From Rhodospirillales bacterium (GTDB lineage: Bacteria > Pseudomonadota > Alphaproteobacteria > Acetobacterales > Acetobacteraceae), in NCBI GenBank assembly GCA_025359905.1, contig JANYDF010000043.1, positions 1 to 64,000 on the forward strand: 64,000 bases of DNA, in the 5' to 3' direction. Shown piece by piece: positions 36,221-44,260 of the stretch; position 1 is the stretch's first letter; every line of letters begins with the position of its first letter. The notes beneath the pieces were generated by a model that was not told where the DNA came from, made no database searches, and worked only from the letters and a program-made list of their open reading frames with translations. The position numbers were made by a program, and so were the translations under genes.

Positions 36221-36457
36221 GTGCCGAAGTGTAGCGAAATGACAGAGCTGGCCACCGACTATCTGGAGGGTGCGCTGCCCTGGCGCGCGAAGCTGCGGGC
36301 GCGCTGGCATTTGGCGCTATGCAGCTTGTGCCGCGCCTACTTCGTCCAGATCGGCCGGACCCGCCGCCTGTTGCGCGGCCGGCCGCTCGCCGGTGCGGCA
36401 CCGGACGTCGAAGCCCGGCTCATTGACGCCAGACGGACGATGAAGCCAGAAAACTAA
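36221..36457 (+). CDS. Small zinc-finger protein, putative anti-sigma factor
   Basis: A 78-residue protein with a HC2-type zinc finger: an N-terminal Cys, then HLALCSLC (H-x3-C-x2-C). That motif defines zinc-dependent anti-sigma factors that hold ECF sigma factors. No membrane helix follows. GTG 36221 with AAGGAG at 36207-36212 fits; a longer frame begins at GTG 36167. It is divergent from the ECF sigma gene, while anti-sigma genes normally follow on the same strand. It overlaps the trmO 3' end by 4 bases. Confidence 0.7.
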   Translation: MPKCSEMTELATDYLEGALPWRAKLRARWHLALCSLCRAYFVQIGRTRRLLRGRPLAGAAPDVEARLIDARRTMKPEN

Positions 36458-36930
36458 CCGCGCTGCGTGGCGTGCGGCGCCAGCCAGCCGATGCTGGCGT
36501 CTGGCTCGGCGTCGGTGGTTGGCAAATACGGTTTAATGTCGAGCAGCGGTGTGCCGTCGATGCAGTCGAGATAGCGCACGCGCAGCCGCCCAGGCGCCGC
36601 GAAGCCGTCGAACTTCACCACAGACAGGCCAATCGGGTTCGGCCGGACCGGTGCGCGCGTGGCGAATACGCCGCGCGGCTGGCCGTCGAACGGTGGAACC
36701 AATACCAGCTCGGCCGGCCCAGCCTGGTCCAGCCAATACAGCAAAATCAAATGGGAAAAGCCGTCCAAGCCAGCAAGTCCGGGCTGGAAAGCGGCATCGA
36801 GCACCGCAAAACACTCTGGCGCAGGCGCGCGCTGGCGGCCATTGCGCGGGCAATCGCCCTTGGTTCGAAACGGGGTTTCGAGCCGCCCGATGGGGCGGAA
36901 CAACGCGGCGGCGGTTTCAAGCGTGTCCAT
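36454..36930 (-). CDS. trmO: tRNA m6t6A37 methyltransferase TrmO
   Basis: A 158-residue TrmO (formerly TsaA/YaeB) enzyme. The family blocks GVFATRAPVRPNPIGLSVV and the C-terminal LLDIKPYLP are intact. It methylates N6-threonylcarbamoyladenosine at position 37 of certain tRNAs. ATG 36930 with AGGG nearby is preferred to GTG 36960. It has no functional link to its neighbours. Confidence 0.92.
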   Translation of the reverse strand: MDTLETAAALFRPIGRLETPFRTKGDCPRNGRQRAPAPECFAVLDAAFQPGLAGLDGFSHLILLYWLDQAGPAELVLVPPFDGQPRGVFATRAPVRPNPIGLSVVKFDGFAAPGRLRVRYLDCIDGTPLLDIKPYLPTTDAEPDASIGWLAPHATQRG

Positions 36931-37047
36931 CAGCGCCCTGTGCCGCGAAATCGTGCCCACGGCAAGCGGACAGCGATTGCGCGCAACAGTTAGGGCAAAG
37001 CGTCATCCGGCGGCTAAGCACCCGCCGCCGGTGCGCCTTGCTGCGTC

Positions 37048-37446
37048 TCAGCGGTCGCGCAGCGCACGCGGATAGAGGATTTCCATTGACTCATTCACCG
37101 AGGCAAGTTGCTCGTCGGTGAGCGGGCAAAGCGCCAACAGCGCAGTGCGCAGGCTGGCAAAGCGGCCAACTTCCATCGCCTCGCCTTTGCCGCTCGGCGC
37201 GAGCCAGCTCAGAACAACTTCGCGGCCCTTCCAATACAGGAAAAAGGTCGGGGCATCGGCGCCCGGCGGCACGACCGACACCAGCCGAGTGCGGCGCTCG
37301 TCGTCGATCAGCACATCCCAGCCGCCCATGCCAGGGGCGACGGCGGACCATTCCAGCGAGAACAGCACATCGCTGCGATGAAACTTGGTCTTTCCCTCGT
37401 CCGGACCGAGAACCAGGGTGTCTTCGCGCTTGGGCTTCCTGAACAT
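37048..37446 (-). CDS. Conserved small protein of unknown function
   Basis: A 132-residue protein from ATG 37446, with GGAG upstream. It alternates hydrophobic and charged strands (DVLFSLEWSAVAPGMGGWDV, then FFLYWKGREVVLSWLAPSG). No signal peptide or membrane helix is seen, and I do not recognise a family. It follows the Gfo/Idh oxidoreductase on the same strand, with a long hairpin between. Confidence 0.6.
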   Translation of the reverse strand: MFRKPKREDTLVLGPDEGKTKFHRSDVLFSLEWSAVAPGMGGWDVLIDDERRTRLVSVVPPGADAPTFFLYWKGREVVLSWLAPSGKGEAMEVGRFASLRTALLALCPLTDEQLASVNESMEILYPRALRDR

Positions 37447-37521
37447 GGCGAACTCCGGGGTGCTTACCGACGGATGACGTCTCGGTAAGACCGATAATGC
37501 AGCCCCCGTGTCAGAAGGATT

Positions 37522-37558
37522 TCGCGTTTGGCATCGCACTTTGCGACGCCAAACGCGA
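37522..37558. repeat. 17-bp inverted repeat after the oxidoreductase gene
   Basis: TCGCGTTTGGCATCGCA (37522-37538) and TGCGACGCCAAACGCGA (37542-37558) pair over 17 positions with one mismatch and a 3-base loop, which reads as G-U in the minus-strand RNA. It lies 12 bases after the oxidoreductase stop. Without a T-tract it is a terminator or processing hairpin. Confidence 0.65.
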
Positions 37559-37570
37559 TTTCGTCTTGGT

Positions 37571-38659
37571 CTAAAGGCTGACGACCTGTTTGACACGGAT
37601 GCTCTCATCGGCGGCAAGAACAATTCTAAGGCTGTTGACAGCGTCGTTCATGTGATCTGTGAGGTCAATGTCCTCGCGAATTGCATTTAGCAGATAAACC
37701 TGTTCGCGGGCGCACAGCTCGTCGTGCCCGGGCTCGTCGTCCATGCGAAAAATCTCGTCGGGCTGGGCCAGCGAGTTGTCGGCATTCAATGCCGCGTGAT
37801 GCAAACGGATCACACTTGTCTTGGTATGCGTGTCCATATCCGACGAACTGGTCGTCGAAGCGCCCTCGTCAGCGGCGGCGCTCTGCTCGGCCATCACGAT
37901 GCTGACCGCGCCCTTCGGGCCGACCACGTCTTTCACGAAGAATGCCACTTCGCTCATCATCGGACCCCAGCCGGCCTCATACCAGCCAACCGATCCGTCT
38001 TCGAACTCCACGTGCAAGTGACCGTAGTTATCCACCTTGACCTCATCGGACAGGTGGGCGCCGATGCCATGCACCCGCACCGGACGGGACTGGGTCATCT
38101 GGCACATCACATCGACGTAATGGACCCCGCAGTCGACCAGCGGCGTAAGGTTTTGCATCAAATTGCGATGCCACGTCCAAGCTGGGCCAATGGATTGCTG
38201 ATTGAGGTTCATCCGCATGACCAGCGGCTTACCCAAGGTGCGCGCCAGCTCGACAAACTTGGTCCAGGACGGGTGAACGCGCAGGATGTAGCCAACCACC
38301 AGCTTCTTGCCGTGCTTGACCGCCGTATCCACCACGCGCTGCGCATCGGCCACGGTTTCGGCCAGCGGCTTTTCGACAAACACATGCGCCCCGGCCTCAA
38401 TCGCGCGGATGGCGAAGTCGGCGTGCGTGCCGGACCACGTGTTGATCGACACCACATCCGGCTTTACTGCCGCCAGCGCCTCGCCGTAATCGGCAAAACG
38501 CGGCACGGCGGCCCAGGCCTCCGGCAGATCGGTGCGGCTGGCGATCGAGCGGGCGCACAGCCCGGCGAGTTCGAACCCATCCAGCGCGGCATAGGCCCGC
38601 GCGTGCGAAATGCCCATGTTGCCAAGGCCGACAACCAGAACGCGAAGCGGCTTGCTCAT
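37571..38659 (-). CDS. Gfo/Idh/MocA family oxidoreductase
   Basis: A 362-residue NAD(P)-dependent oxidoreductase. The Rossmann motif VVGLGNMGISHARAYAAL and the family EKPLAETVADAQ motif are present, followed by a C-terminal alpha/beta domain. Family members act on sugars, inositols and related polyols. ATG 38659 with GAAGGGAT upstream is preferred to 38710. The divergent amidase gene starts 103 bases away. Substrate cannot be assigned. Confidence 0.92.
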   Translation of the reverse strand: MSKPLRVLVVGLGNMGISHARAYAALDGFELAGLCARSIASRTDLPEAWAAVPRFADYGEALAAVKPDVVSINTWSGTHADFAIRAIEAGAHVFVEKPLAETVADAQRVVDTAVKHGKKLVVGYILRVHPSWTKFVELARTLGKPLVMRMNLNQQSIGPAWTWHRNLMQNLTPLVDCGVHYVDVMCQMTQSRPVRVHGIGAHLSDEVKVDNYGHLHVEFEDGSVGWYEAGWGPMMSEVAFFVKDVVGPKGAVSIVMAEQSAAADEGASTTSSSDMDTHTKTSVIRLHHAALNADNSLAQPDEIFRMDDEPGHDELCAREQVYLLNAIREDIDLTDHMNDAVNSLRIVLAADESIRVKQVVSL

Positions 38660-38762
38660 TGCGATCCCTTCCCCCTTTGGCGCCAAGCAATCTGTTCGCT
38701 GGCGCTCCACGCGCTATACTGTAGGGAAACCACGCCAGAAGACCATCCGAAGGGTAAGTGAA

Positions 38763-40205
38763 ATGGCCAGCGTCACCGAAGATCTGCTGCGGCTCTACAC
38801 ATCGTCCGACGCGCTCGCCCTCGGCGAATTGGTCCGCAAGCGCCAAGTCACTCCGGCGGAGCTGGTCGAGACTGCGGCGACCGTGATCGACCGGCTCAAT
38901 CCGCAACTGAATGCGGTCATCCATAAGCTGTACGACATGGCCCGCGCGCAGGTGCCATCGGTCTCTCTGGACGCACCGTTCGCCGGGGTGCCGTATCTGC
39001 TGAAGGAATTGGCATCGATGTGGCAAGGCGCGCCGCTGACCAATTCCAGCGCGTGGATGAAGGGCGTCATCTCGCCCATCGATTCCGAGGCCGCGCGGCG
39101 CACCAAGGCGGCTGGGTTCGTGCTGGTCGGCAAGTCCAACGCGCCGGAGAACGGCTGGTCGATTTCCACCGAGCCCAAACTGTACGGCGTCACCCACAAT
39201 CCGTGGCGCGCCGATGTCACGGCAGGCGGCTCGTCGGGCGGCGCGGCTTCGGCGGTGGCGTCACGCATGGTGCCGCTGGCCGAAGCCAGCGACGGCGCGG
39301 GGTCGATCCGCGTTCCTGCTTCCAATTGCGGTCTGGTCGGGCTGAAGCCGTCGCGCGGGCGGGTCACCATCGCGCCGTTCGGCGACTATTGGTATGGCGG
39401 GGCCTATTTCCTCTGCGTCTCGCGCACCGTGCGCGACACGGCGGCGTATCTGGACGCGATGGCTGGTGCGATGCCCGGCGACGCCTATACCCCGCCCTCG
39501 CCGGCTGAAACTTGGCTGGCGCTGTCGGCCCGCGCGCCGCGCCGCCTGCGGGTGGGCTTCACCGTGACGCCACCGGACGGCAATCCGATCGACCCGGAAG
39601 CAGTGGCCGCCGTGCGCAATGCCGCCGCCCTGCTGGAACGCCTCGGCCACGATGTCGAGGAAAAGAACATGACGCTGGACGGCGCGGCCGCCTGGAAAAC
39701 CTACACTACGATGACCCCGGCCGAGACCGCCGCCGCGTTCGAAAATCTCGCCGGTCTGGTCGGCCGCCCGGTGACGCAGGCCGATGTCGAGCCGACCACC
39801 TGGGCGGTGATCCAGGCCGGGCGGGCGCAGACCGCCGTGCAGCACGTCAACCTGATGAACGCGCTGCGCGGCCTGTCGCGCGAGATCGCCGCCGATTTGC
39901 TGCCGTATGACGTATACCTAACCCCGACGCTGACGCAGAAGCCGCGCCCGCTGGGCTTCTACGACATGAGCGAGACCGATCTGGCGCGCTACAACGCCAA
40001 ATGGACCGACGCCGCCTTCATGTTCCCGTTCAACATCACCAGCCTGCCCGCCATCTCGCTGCCGCTGCACATGTCGGCGGACGGTCTGCCGATGGGCGTG
40101 CAAGCCATCGGCCGCTACGGCGACGAGGCGACGCTACTGGCGGTGGCGTCGGTGTTCGAGGCGGAGGTGAAGTGGGGCGACCGGCGGCCGCTCGTGTGTG
40201 CGTAG
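38763..40205 (+). CDS. Amidase signature family enzyme
   Basis: A 480-residue amidase. The Ser-cisSer-Lys triad is K81, S157 (in GGSSGG) and S181 (in DGAGSIRVPAS). The family glycine/serine-rich region TAGGSSGGAASAVAS is intact. Such enzymes hydrolyse amides to acid and ammonia in the cytosol. ATG 38763 follows AAGGG. The C-terminal residues (MFPFNITSLPAISLPL) fit the usual amidase core. Substrate is unknown. Confidence 0.93.
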   Translation: MASVTEDLLRLYTSSDALALGELVRKRQVTPAELVETAATVIDRLNPQLNAVIHKLYDMARAQVPSVSLDAPFAGVPYLLKELASMWQGAPLTNSSAWMKGVISPIDSEAARRTKAAGFVLVGKSNAPENGWSISTEPKLYGVTHNPWRADVTAGGSSGGAASAVASRMVPLAEASDGAGSIRVPASNCGLVGLKPSRGRVTIAPFGDYWYGGAYFLCVSRTVRDTAAYLDAMAGAMPGDAYTPPSPAETWLALSARAPRRLRVGFTVTPPDGNPIDPEAVAAVRNAAALLERLGHDVEEKNMTLDGAAAWKTYTTMTPAETAAAFENLAGLVGRPVTQADVEPTTWAVIQAGRAQTAVQHVNLMNALRGLSREIAADLLPYDVYLTPTLTQKPRPLGFYDMSETDLARYNAKWTDAAFMFPFNITSLPAISLPLHMSADGLPMGVQAIGRYGDEATLLAVASVFEAEVKWGDRRPLVCA

Positions 40206-40220
40206 CCGCCAAAGCACGTT

Positions 40221-40247
40221 GGGTGGGTTGCGCGCGGCAACCCACCC
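40221..40247. repeat. Palindromic repeat/terminator-like hairpin, GGGTGGGT class
   Basis: GGGTGGGTTGC (40221-40231) pairs perfectly with GCAACCCACCC (40237-40247) across a 5-base loop. It lies between the convergent ends of the amidase and BKACE genes and matches the hairpin at 34403-34431. Confidence 0.8.
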
Positions 40248-40257
40248 GTTGCATCCG

Positions 40258-41184
40258 TTAGAAGTCGACCTTATCGCCGCCCTTCAGCGACAAGATCTCA
40301 CGCGCCTCGTCCGGCGACGCGATTTCCAGGCCAAGGCCTTCGATAATCTGGCGCACCTTGCGCACCTGATCGGCGTTGCTTTGCGCCAGCTTGCCGGCGC
40401 CGATCCACAGGCTGTCCTCCAGGCCGACGCGCACGTTGCCGCCCATCGCCGCCGCCTGGGCGGCAATCGGCAACTGGTTGCGCCCGGCGCCGAGCACCGA
40501 CCAGCGGTACTGCTTGCCGAACAGCCGGTCCGCGGTGCGCTTCATGTGCATCACGTCTTCCGGGTGCGGGCCGATGCCGCCGAGGATGCCGAACACCGTC
40601 TGCACGAACAGCGGGGTTTTCACCAAGCCACGGTCGAGGAAGTGCGCCAGGTTGTACAGGTGCGAGGTATCGTAGCACTCGAATTCGAAGCGGGTGCCCG
40701 ACTCGCCCAGCGTGTTCAGCACGAATTCGATATCGGCAAAGCTGTTGCGGAACACCAGATCGCGCGAGCCTTCCAGCGCCTTCGGCTCCCAATCGTGCTT
40801 GAACTCCTTGAAGCGGTTCAGCATCGGGTACAGGCCAAAATTCATCGACCCCATGTTGAGCGATGCCACTTCCGGCTTGAAGGTTGCCGCCGGCAGCACG
40901 CGCTCGCGCACCGTCATGTGCGGCGCGCCGCCGGTGGTCAGGTTCACCACCGCGTTGGTGGCCTGCTTGATCTGCGGCAGGAAGCGGGCGAACGCTTCCG
41001 GGCTTTGATCCGGGCGGCCATCTTCCGGGTTGCGGGCGTGCAGATGCACGATGGCGGCGCCGGCCTCGGCGGCGCCGACCGCCGCTTCGGCGATCTCGGC
41101 CGCAGTCACCGGCAGGTACGGCGACATGCTCGGCGTGTGAATGGCGCCGGTGACGGCGCAGGTGATGATGACTTTGTTGGCCAT
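40258..41184 (-). CDS. 3-keto-5-aminohexanoate cleavage (BKACE) family protein
   Basis: A 308-residue BKACE (DUF849) enzyme. Zinc ligands H47 and H49 (HLHARNPEDG), the LTTGGAP segment, FEFECYDTSHLYNL and the late GLEDSLW are conserved. BKACE enzymes condense a beta-keto acid with acetyl-CoA and cleave it to acetoacetate and a new CoA thioester. With the 3-hydroxyacyl-CoA-type dehydrogenase immediately upstream, a beta-hydroxy acid is probably oxidised and then cleaved, as in carnitine breakdown. Confidence 0.95.
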   Translation of the reverse strand: MANKVIITCAVTGAIHTPSMSPYLPVTAAEIAEAAVGAAEAGAAIVHLHARNPEDGRPDQSPEAFARFLPQIKQATNAVVNLTTGGAPHMTVRERVLPAATFKPEVASLNMGSMNFGLYPMLNRFKEFKHDWEPKALEGSRDLVFRNSFADIEFVLNTLGESGTRFEFECYDTSHLYNLAHFLDRGLVKTPLFVQTVFGILGGIGPHPEDVMHMKRTADRLFGKQYRWSVLGAGRNQLPIAAQAAAMGGNVRVGLEDSLWIGAGKLAQSNADQVRKVRQIIEGLGLEIASPDEAREILSLKGGDKVDF

Positions 41185-41198
41185 GGTGCGAGTTCCCG

Positions 41199-42143
41199 TT
41201 ACGATCCGATGTCTTTTGCCGCGCGCCGCTTATGCGCCATCAACGCCATCAAGCGCCGGTCGCGCCACGCCTGACGCTCCGGCAACTTCTCCGCCGGCAC
41301 ATGGGCACGGCGGTCGCGTTCGATATTGTCCAGCACCGGCCCGGCCCAATCGACGCGCCGCTGCATGGTGGCGGTGAGGCCAGCGTACAGGCCCTGATAG
41401 CGGTTCACGTAGTCGCGCACGCCGCCCGGTGCGTTCAGATCGATGGTCTCGAACGGGCCGATGAAGCTCCAGCGCAGCGCCAGACCGTCGCGGATGCCGA
41501 TATCGACGTCCTCCGGGCTGGCATAGCCGTCGGCGACCAGCCGGAAGGCTTCTTCGAGCAACGCGCCTTGCAGGCGGTTCATCACGAAGCCGTCGAGTTC
41601 CTTCTGCATCACAATCGGCGCGTGACCGGCGGCGCGCAGGAAGCCGGCGGCGCGCGCCAGCACCGCCGGGTCGGTCCACGGGGCCGGCACCACTTCGGCG
41701 GCCGGGATTAGATATGGCGGGTTGATCGGGTGCACCACGAGGCAGCGTGCCCGCCCGGCCAGTTGTTCGGTGAACATCGATGGCAGAATGGCGGAGGTCG
41801 AACTGGCCAGGATGGCATCCGGCGGGGCCAGCGCATCCAGGCGGGCAAATATCTCCCGCTTTACCGCCACATCCTCGAAGGTGCTTTCCTGCACATAGGC
41901 CACGCCCGCCAGCGCATCTTCCAGCGTCGCCGCCGCGCGCATCCGGCTGCGCACTGCTTCGGGCGAGTCGTTCAGAAGGCCGTTGGCGGCAAGGTCAGGG
42001 AGCAACTTTTCGATATAGCCAAGCGCTGCCGCCGGGGCGTCCTGCTGGCCATCCCACAGGGCGACCTCGTGGCCCGCCCGCGCGTAGCTGATCGCCCAGG
42101 CACGGCCGACGAACCCGGTTCCGACAATTGCAACGCGGGCCAT
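41199..42143 (-). CDS. 3-hydroxyacyl-CoA dehydrogenase family protein
   Basis: A 314-residue protein of the hydroxyacyl-CoA/lambda-crystallin/carnitine dehydrogenase family. NAD binding is by VGTGFVG (7-13); the C-terminal domain carries the VHPINPPYLIP and the DGFVMNRLQGALLEEA segments. It is upstream of and 14 bases from BKACE. ATG 42143 with GGAGG just before it is preferred to 42155. Carnitine (3-dehydrocarnitine-forming) or L-gulonate dehydrogenase are the closest guesses. Confidence 0.88.
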   Translation of the reverse strand: MARVAIVGTGFVGRAWAISYARAGHEVALWDGQQDAPAAALGYIEKLLPDLAANGLLNDSPEAVRSRMRAAATLEDALAGVAYVQESTFEDVAVKREIFARLDALAPPDAILASSTSAILPSMFTEQLAGRARCLVVHPINPPYLIPAAEVVPAPWTDPAVLARAAGFLRAAGHAPIVMQKELDGFVMNRLQGALLEEAFRLVADGYASPEDVDIGIRDGLALRWSFIGPFETIDLNAPGGVRDYVNRYQGLYAGLTATMQRRVDWAGPVLDNIERDRRAHVPAEKLPERQAWRDRRLMALMAHKRRAAKDIGS

Positions 42144-42215
42144 CGTTTCCTCCATCGTATTGGCCTTAGCCTGCGCTGCCCGGCGCGCCGTGCCAAGCCC
42201 GATTGTCCGACAAGC

Positions 42216-42698
42216 CTATGCAGCGGGAGCAGCCCACCCCTGGCCGGTGTCGTGATCCGGATGTTGATAGTTCACTAACTTGGCCACGATCGGGTCGCCA
42301 CCCTGGTTGGCGCTTTGCGGCAAAGCGTCCAGCACCGCAGACGCCATCCATGGCAGGCGGCTCTCGACGCCGACATGCGCGACGGGCGTGATTTTCTCCG
42401 GATGGTCCAGCGTGCCCACTGCCACCTCCATCTCGCCGCGCGCCACATAGCGGAAGGTGAGCGGCGTGCCGCACTGCGGGCAGAAATGCCGCTCGGCGGC
42501 GCTGGAACTGCGAAAGGCGGGCGGGGTGCCGCGCGTCCAGGCAAAATCAGCCATTGGCACGCTGGCGTAGGCCGCGAATGGCTGGCCGACGGCTTTCTGG
42601 CACATGCGGCAATGGCACAGCGTGGTGCGCGCCGGGACTGTGGCCAATGCGTAGCGAATGGCGCCGCATTGGCAGCCGCCGGTGAGGGCTGGGGTCAT
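42216..42698 (-). CDS. GFA/CENP-V domain protein
   Basis: A 160-residue GFA-family (glutathione-dependent formaldehyde-activating type) zinc protein. The cysteines are C9, C11, C28, C30, C33, C73 and C76. ATG 42698 follows GGAGACACC and overlaps the toxin's stop by 4 bases. Despite the name, most family members are not shown to act on formaldehyde. The end of the toxin gene is thus coupled to this one. Confidence 0.88.
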   Translation of the reverse strand: MTPALTGGCQCGAIRYALATVPARTTLCHCRMCQKAVGQPFAAYASVPMADFAWTRGTPPAFRSSSAAERHFCPQCGTPLTFRYVARGEMEVAVGTLDHPEKITPVAHVGVESRLPWMASAVLDALPQSANQGGDPIVAKLVNYQHPDHDTGQGWAAPAA

Positions 42699-43063
42699 TG
42701 AGGTGTCTCCTGACCGCGCAGATCTGGCAAGAACGTCGAAAAGCCGAACACCCCGAAGAAGCCGGCCGCGTTCTCCAGCAGCCATGCCGGGTCGGCTTTG
42801 CCCAGCGTGCCGGTCACGATGCCCTTCTCAAGCGTTGCAACCTTATCGAACCGCGCGACGGAAGCGACCTTCAGGCCGGTTGCCGTGTTGGCGGGCAATG
42901 CCGCCATGCCAGGACCAGAGCGAGGCACCGAGGTGATAAAACAGGCGACGATACCGAGGCGGCTGACATTGTCGGGCGGCACAACCAAAAGCGGCCTGCG
43001 TTTGGAGCCCGAGAAGTCCGTGAACGGAAATTGCGCAATAACAATATCGCCGAAATCAAACAC
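42695..43063 (-). CDS. Type II toxin, MazF/PemK-like
   Basis: A 122-residue toxin of the MazF/PemK endoribonuclease fold. The N-terminus MFDFGDIVIAQFPFTD and the basic KRRPLLVVP loop are the family core. It is read from GTG 43063, directly after the antitoxin stop. Such toxins cleave mRNA unless bound by the antitoxin. The C-terminus is longer than MazF, with hydrophobic segments. Confidence 0.8.
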   Translation of the reverse strand: MFDFGDIVIAQFPFTDFSGSKRRPLLVVPPDNVSRLGIVACFITSVPRSGPGMAALPANTATGLKVASVARFDKVATLEKGIVTGTLGKADPAWLLENAAGFFGVFGFSTFLPDLRGQETPQ

Positions 43064-43282
43064 CTAACTACGGCGCTCAATCGTGTCGGCGTCCGTATAA
43101 AGGTCTGGCTCGTCGCGCAGAAAGTCGAACGCGCCGCCGGCTTGCGCCATGGCCGCCAGCGGGAACGGCGCATCCTCAAGCAATTCGACGACAACCTGCA
43201 CCCGTGTCTCACTGCCAACGCCGCGCCGGGCAAGTTCCTCTGACAAGCGGCCAGCTTTGGATGTCAGCGTCAGTGTGTGCAT
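43064..43282 (-). CDS. Antitoxin of the MazF/PemK-like pair
   Basis: A 72-residue protein directly upstream of the toxin, no gap between stop TAG and GTG. The charged helical sequence (LSEELARRGVGSETRVQVVV) and acidic C-terminus fit a small antitoxin. A clear CTGGAGG ribosome site lies before ATG 43282. I do not recognise a DNA-binding motif with certainty; function is inferred from position. Confidence 0.65.
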   Translation of the reverse strand: MHTLTLTSKAGRLSEELARRGVGSETRVQVVVELLEDAPFPLAAMAQAGGAFDFLRDEPDLYTDADTIERRS

Positions 43283-43406
43283 AGGGCAACCTCCAGAACA
43301 GTCATGTTATCAGTTTGCCGCTGCCGTGTCGCGGCGCACATCTGCGCACAGCTTGGCCACACCGCTCGCCGCCCGTAAGAAACGTGCCAACCGCCAGGAG
43401 CCGCCC

Positions 43407-44213
43407 GTGCCAGAGACCGCCGAAGCCGAACTGCGCCGCCTGCTCGATGTAATGGCCGCATTGCGCGATCCCGCCACTGGCTGCCCGTGGGACAAGGTGC
43501 AGAGCTTCGCCACTATCGCGCCGTACACCATCGAGGAAGCCTACGAAGTCGCCGACGCCATCGCGCGGCAGGATTTCGCGGCATTGCCGGATGAATTGGG
43601 CGATCTGCTGCTTCAGGTGGTCTACCACGCCCGCATGGCCGAGGAAGCCGGCCTGTTTGGCTTTGCCGATGTGGCGCAGGCGATCACCGATAAGATGATC
43701 CGCCGCCATCCGCACGTGTTCGGCGACGCCGCCGCGCGCAATGCCAGTATGCAAACCCACGCGTGGGAGGAACAGAAACGCCGCGAGCGCGCCGCCCGCG
43801 CGCAAACCGGCACGCTGGCCGGGGTGGCTGGCGGTTTGCCCGCGCTGACAGTGGCCGAAAAGCTCACCAAACGCGCCGCCCGCGTCGGGTTCGACTGGCC
43901 GGATGCCGCCGCCGTGCTGGACAAACTGGATGAAGAAACCGCCGAGTTGCGCGCCGAGCTGGACGGTGCCGATCCGGCGCGGCTGGCCGACGAGGTCGGC
44001 GACATGCTGTTCGTGCTGGCCAATCTGGCGCGCAAGCTGCACCTCGACCCGGAGGCGTGCCTGCGCGGCGCCAACCGCAAATTCACCCGCCGGTTTGGCG
44101 CCATCGAGGCATCGCTCGCTGGCGAGGGCCGCACCCCGGCGGATGCGACGCTAAACGAAATGGAAGCCGCGTGGCAGGCAGCCAAGCGCGCCGAGCGGCA
44201 GCCGGTCTTGTGA
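43407..44213 (+). CDS. mazG: Nucleoside triphosphate pyrophosphohydrolase MazG
   Basis: A 268-residue two-domain MazG. Each half has the metal-binding pattern: EEAYE (43-47) with ELGD (63-66) in the first, and EETAEL with EVGDMLFVLANLA in the second. It converts NTPs to NMP and PPi in the cytosol, limiting ppGpp-related stress and damaged nucleotides. GTG 43407 with CAGGAG at 43395-43400 is preferred to the longer frame at 43149. It is divergent from the toxin-antitoxin genes. Confidence 0.94.
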   Translation: MPETAEAELRRLLDVMAALRDPATGCPWDKVQSFATIAPYTIEEAYEVADAIARQDFAALPDELGDLLLQVVYHARMAEEAGLFGFADVAQAITDKMIRRHPHVFGDAAARNASMQTHAWEEQKRRERAARAQTGTLAGVAGGLPALTVAEKLTKRAARVGFDWPDAAAVLDKLDEETAELRAELDGADPARLADEVGDMLFVLANLARKLHLDPEACLRGANRKFTRRFGAIEASLAGEGRTPADATLNEMEAAWQAAKRAERQPVL

Positions 44214-44260
44214 GCCTGCCGCCGCGCAGCGATGCTGGCGCGTCAAGACAGGAGACGGCC

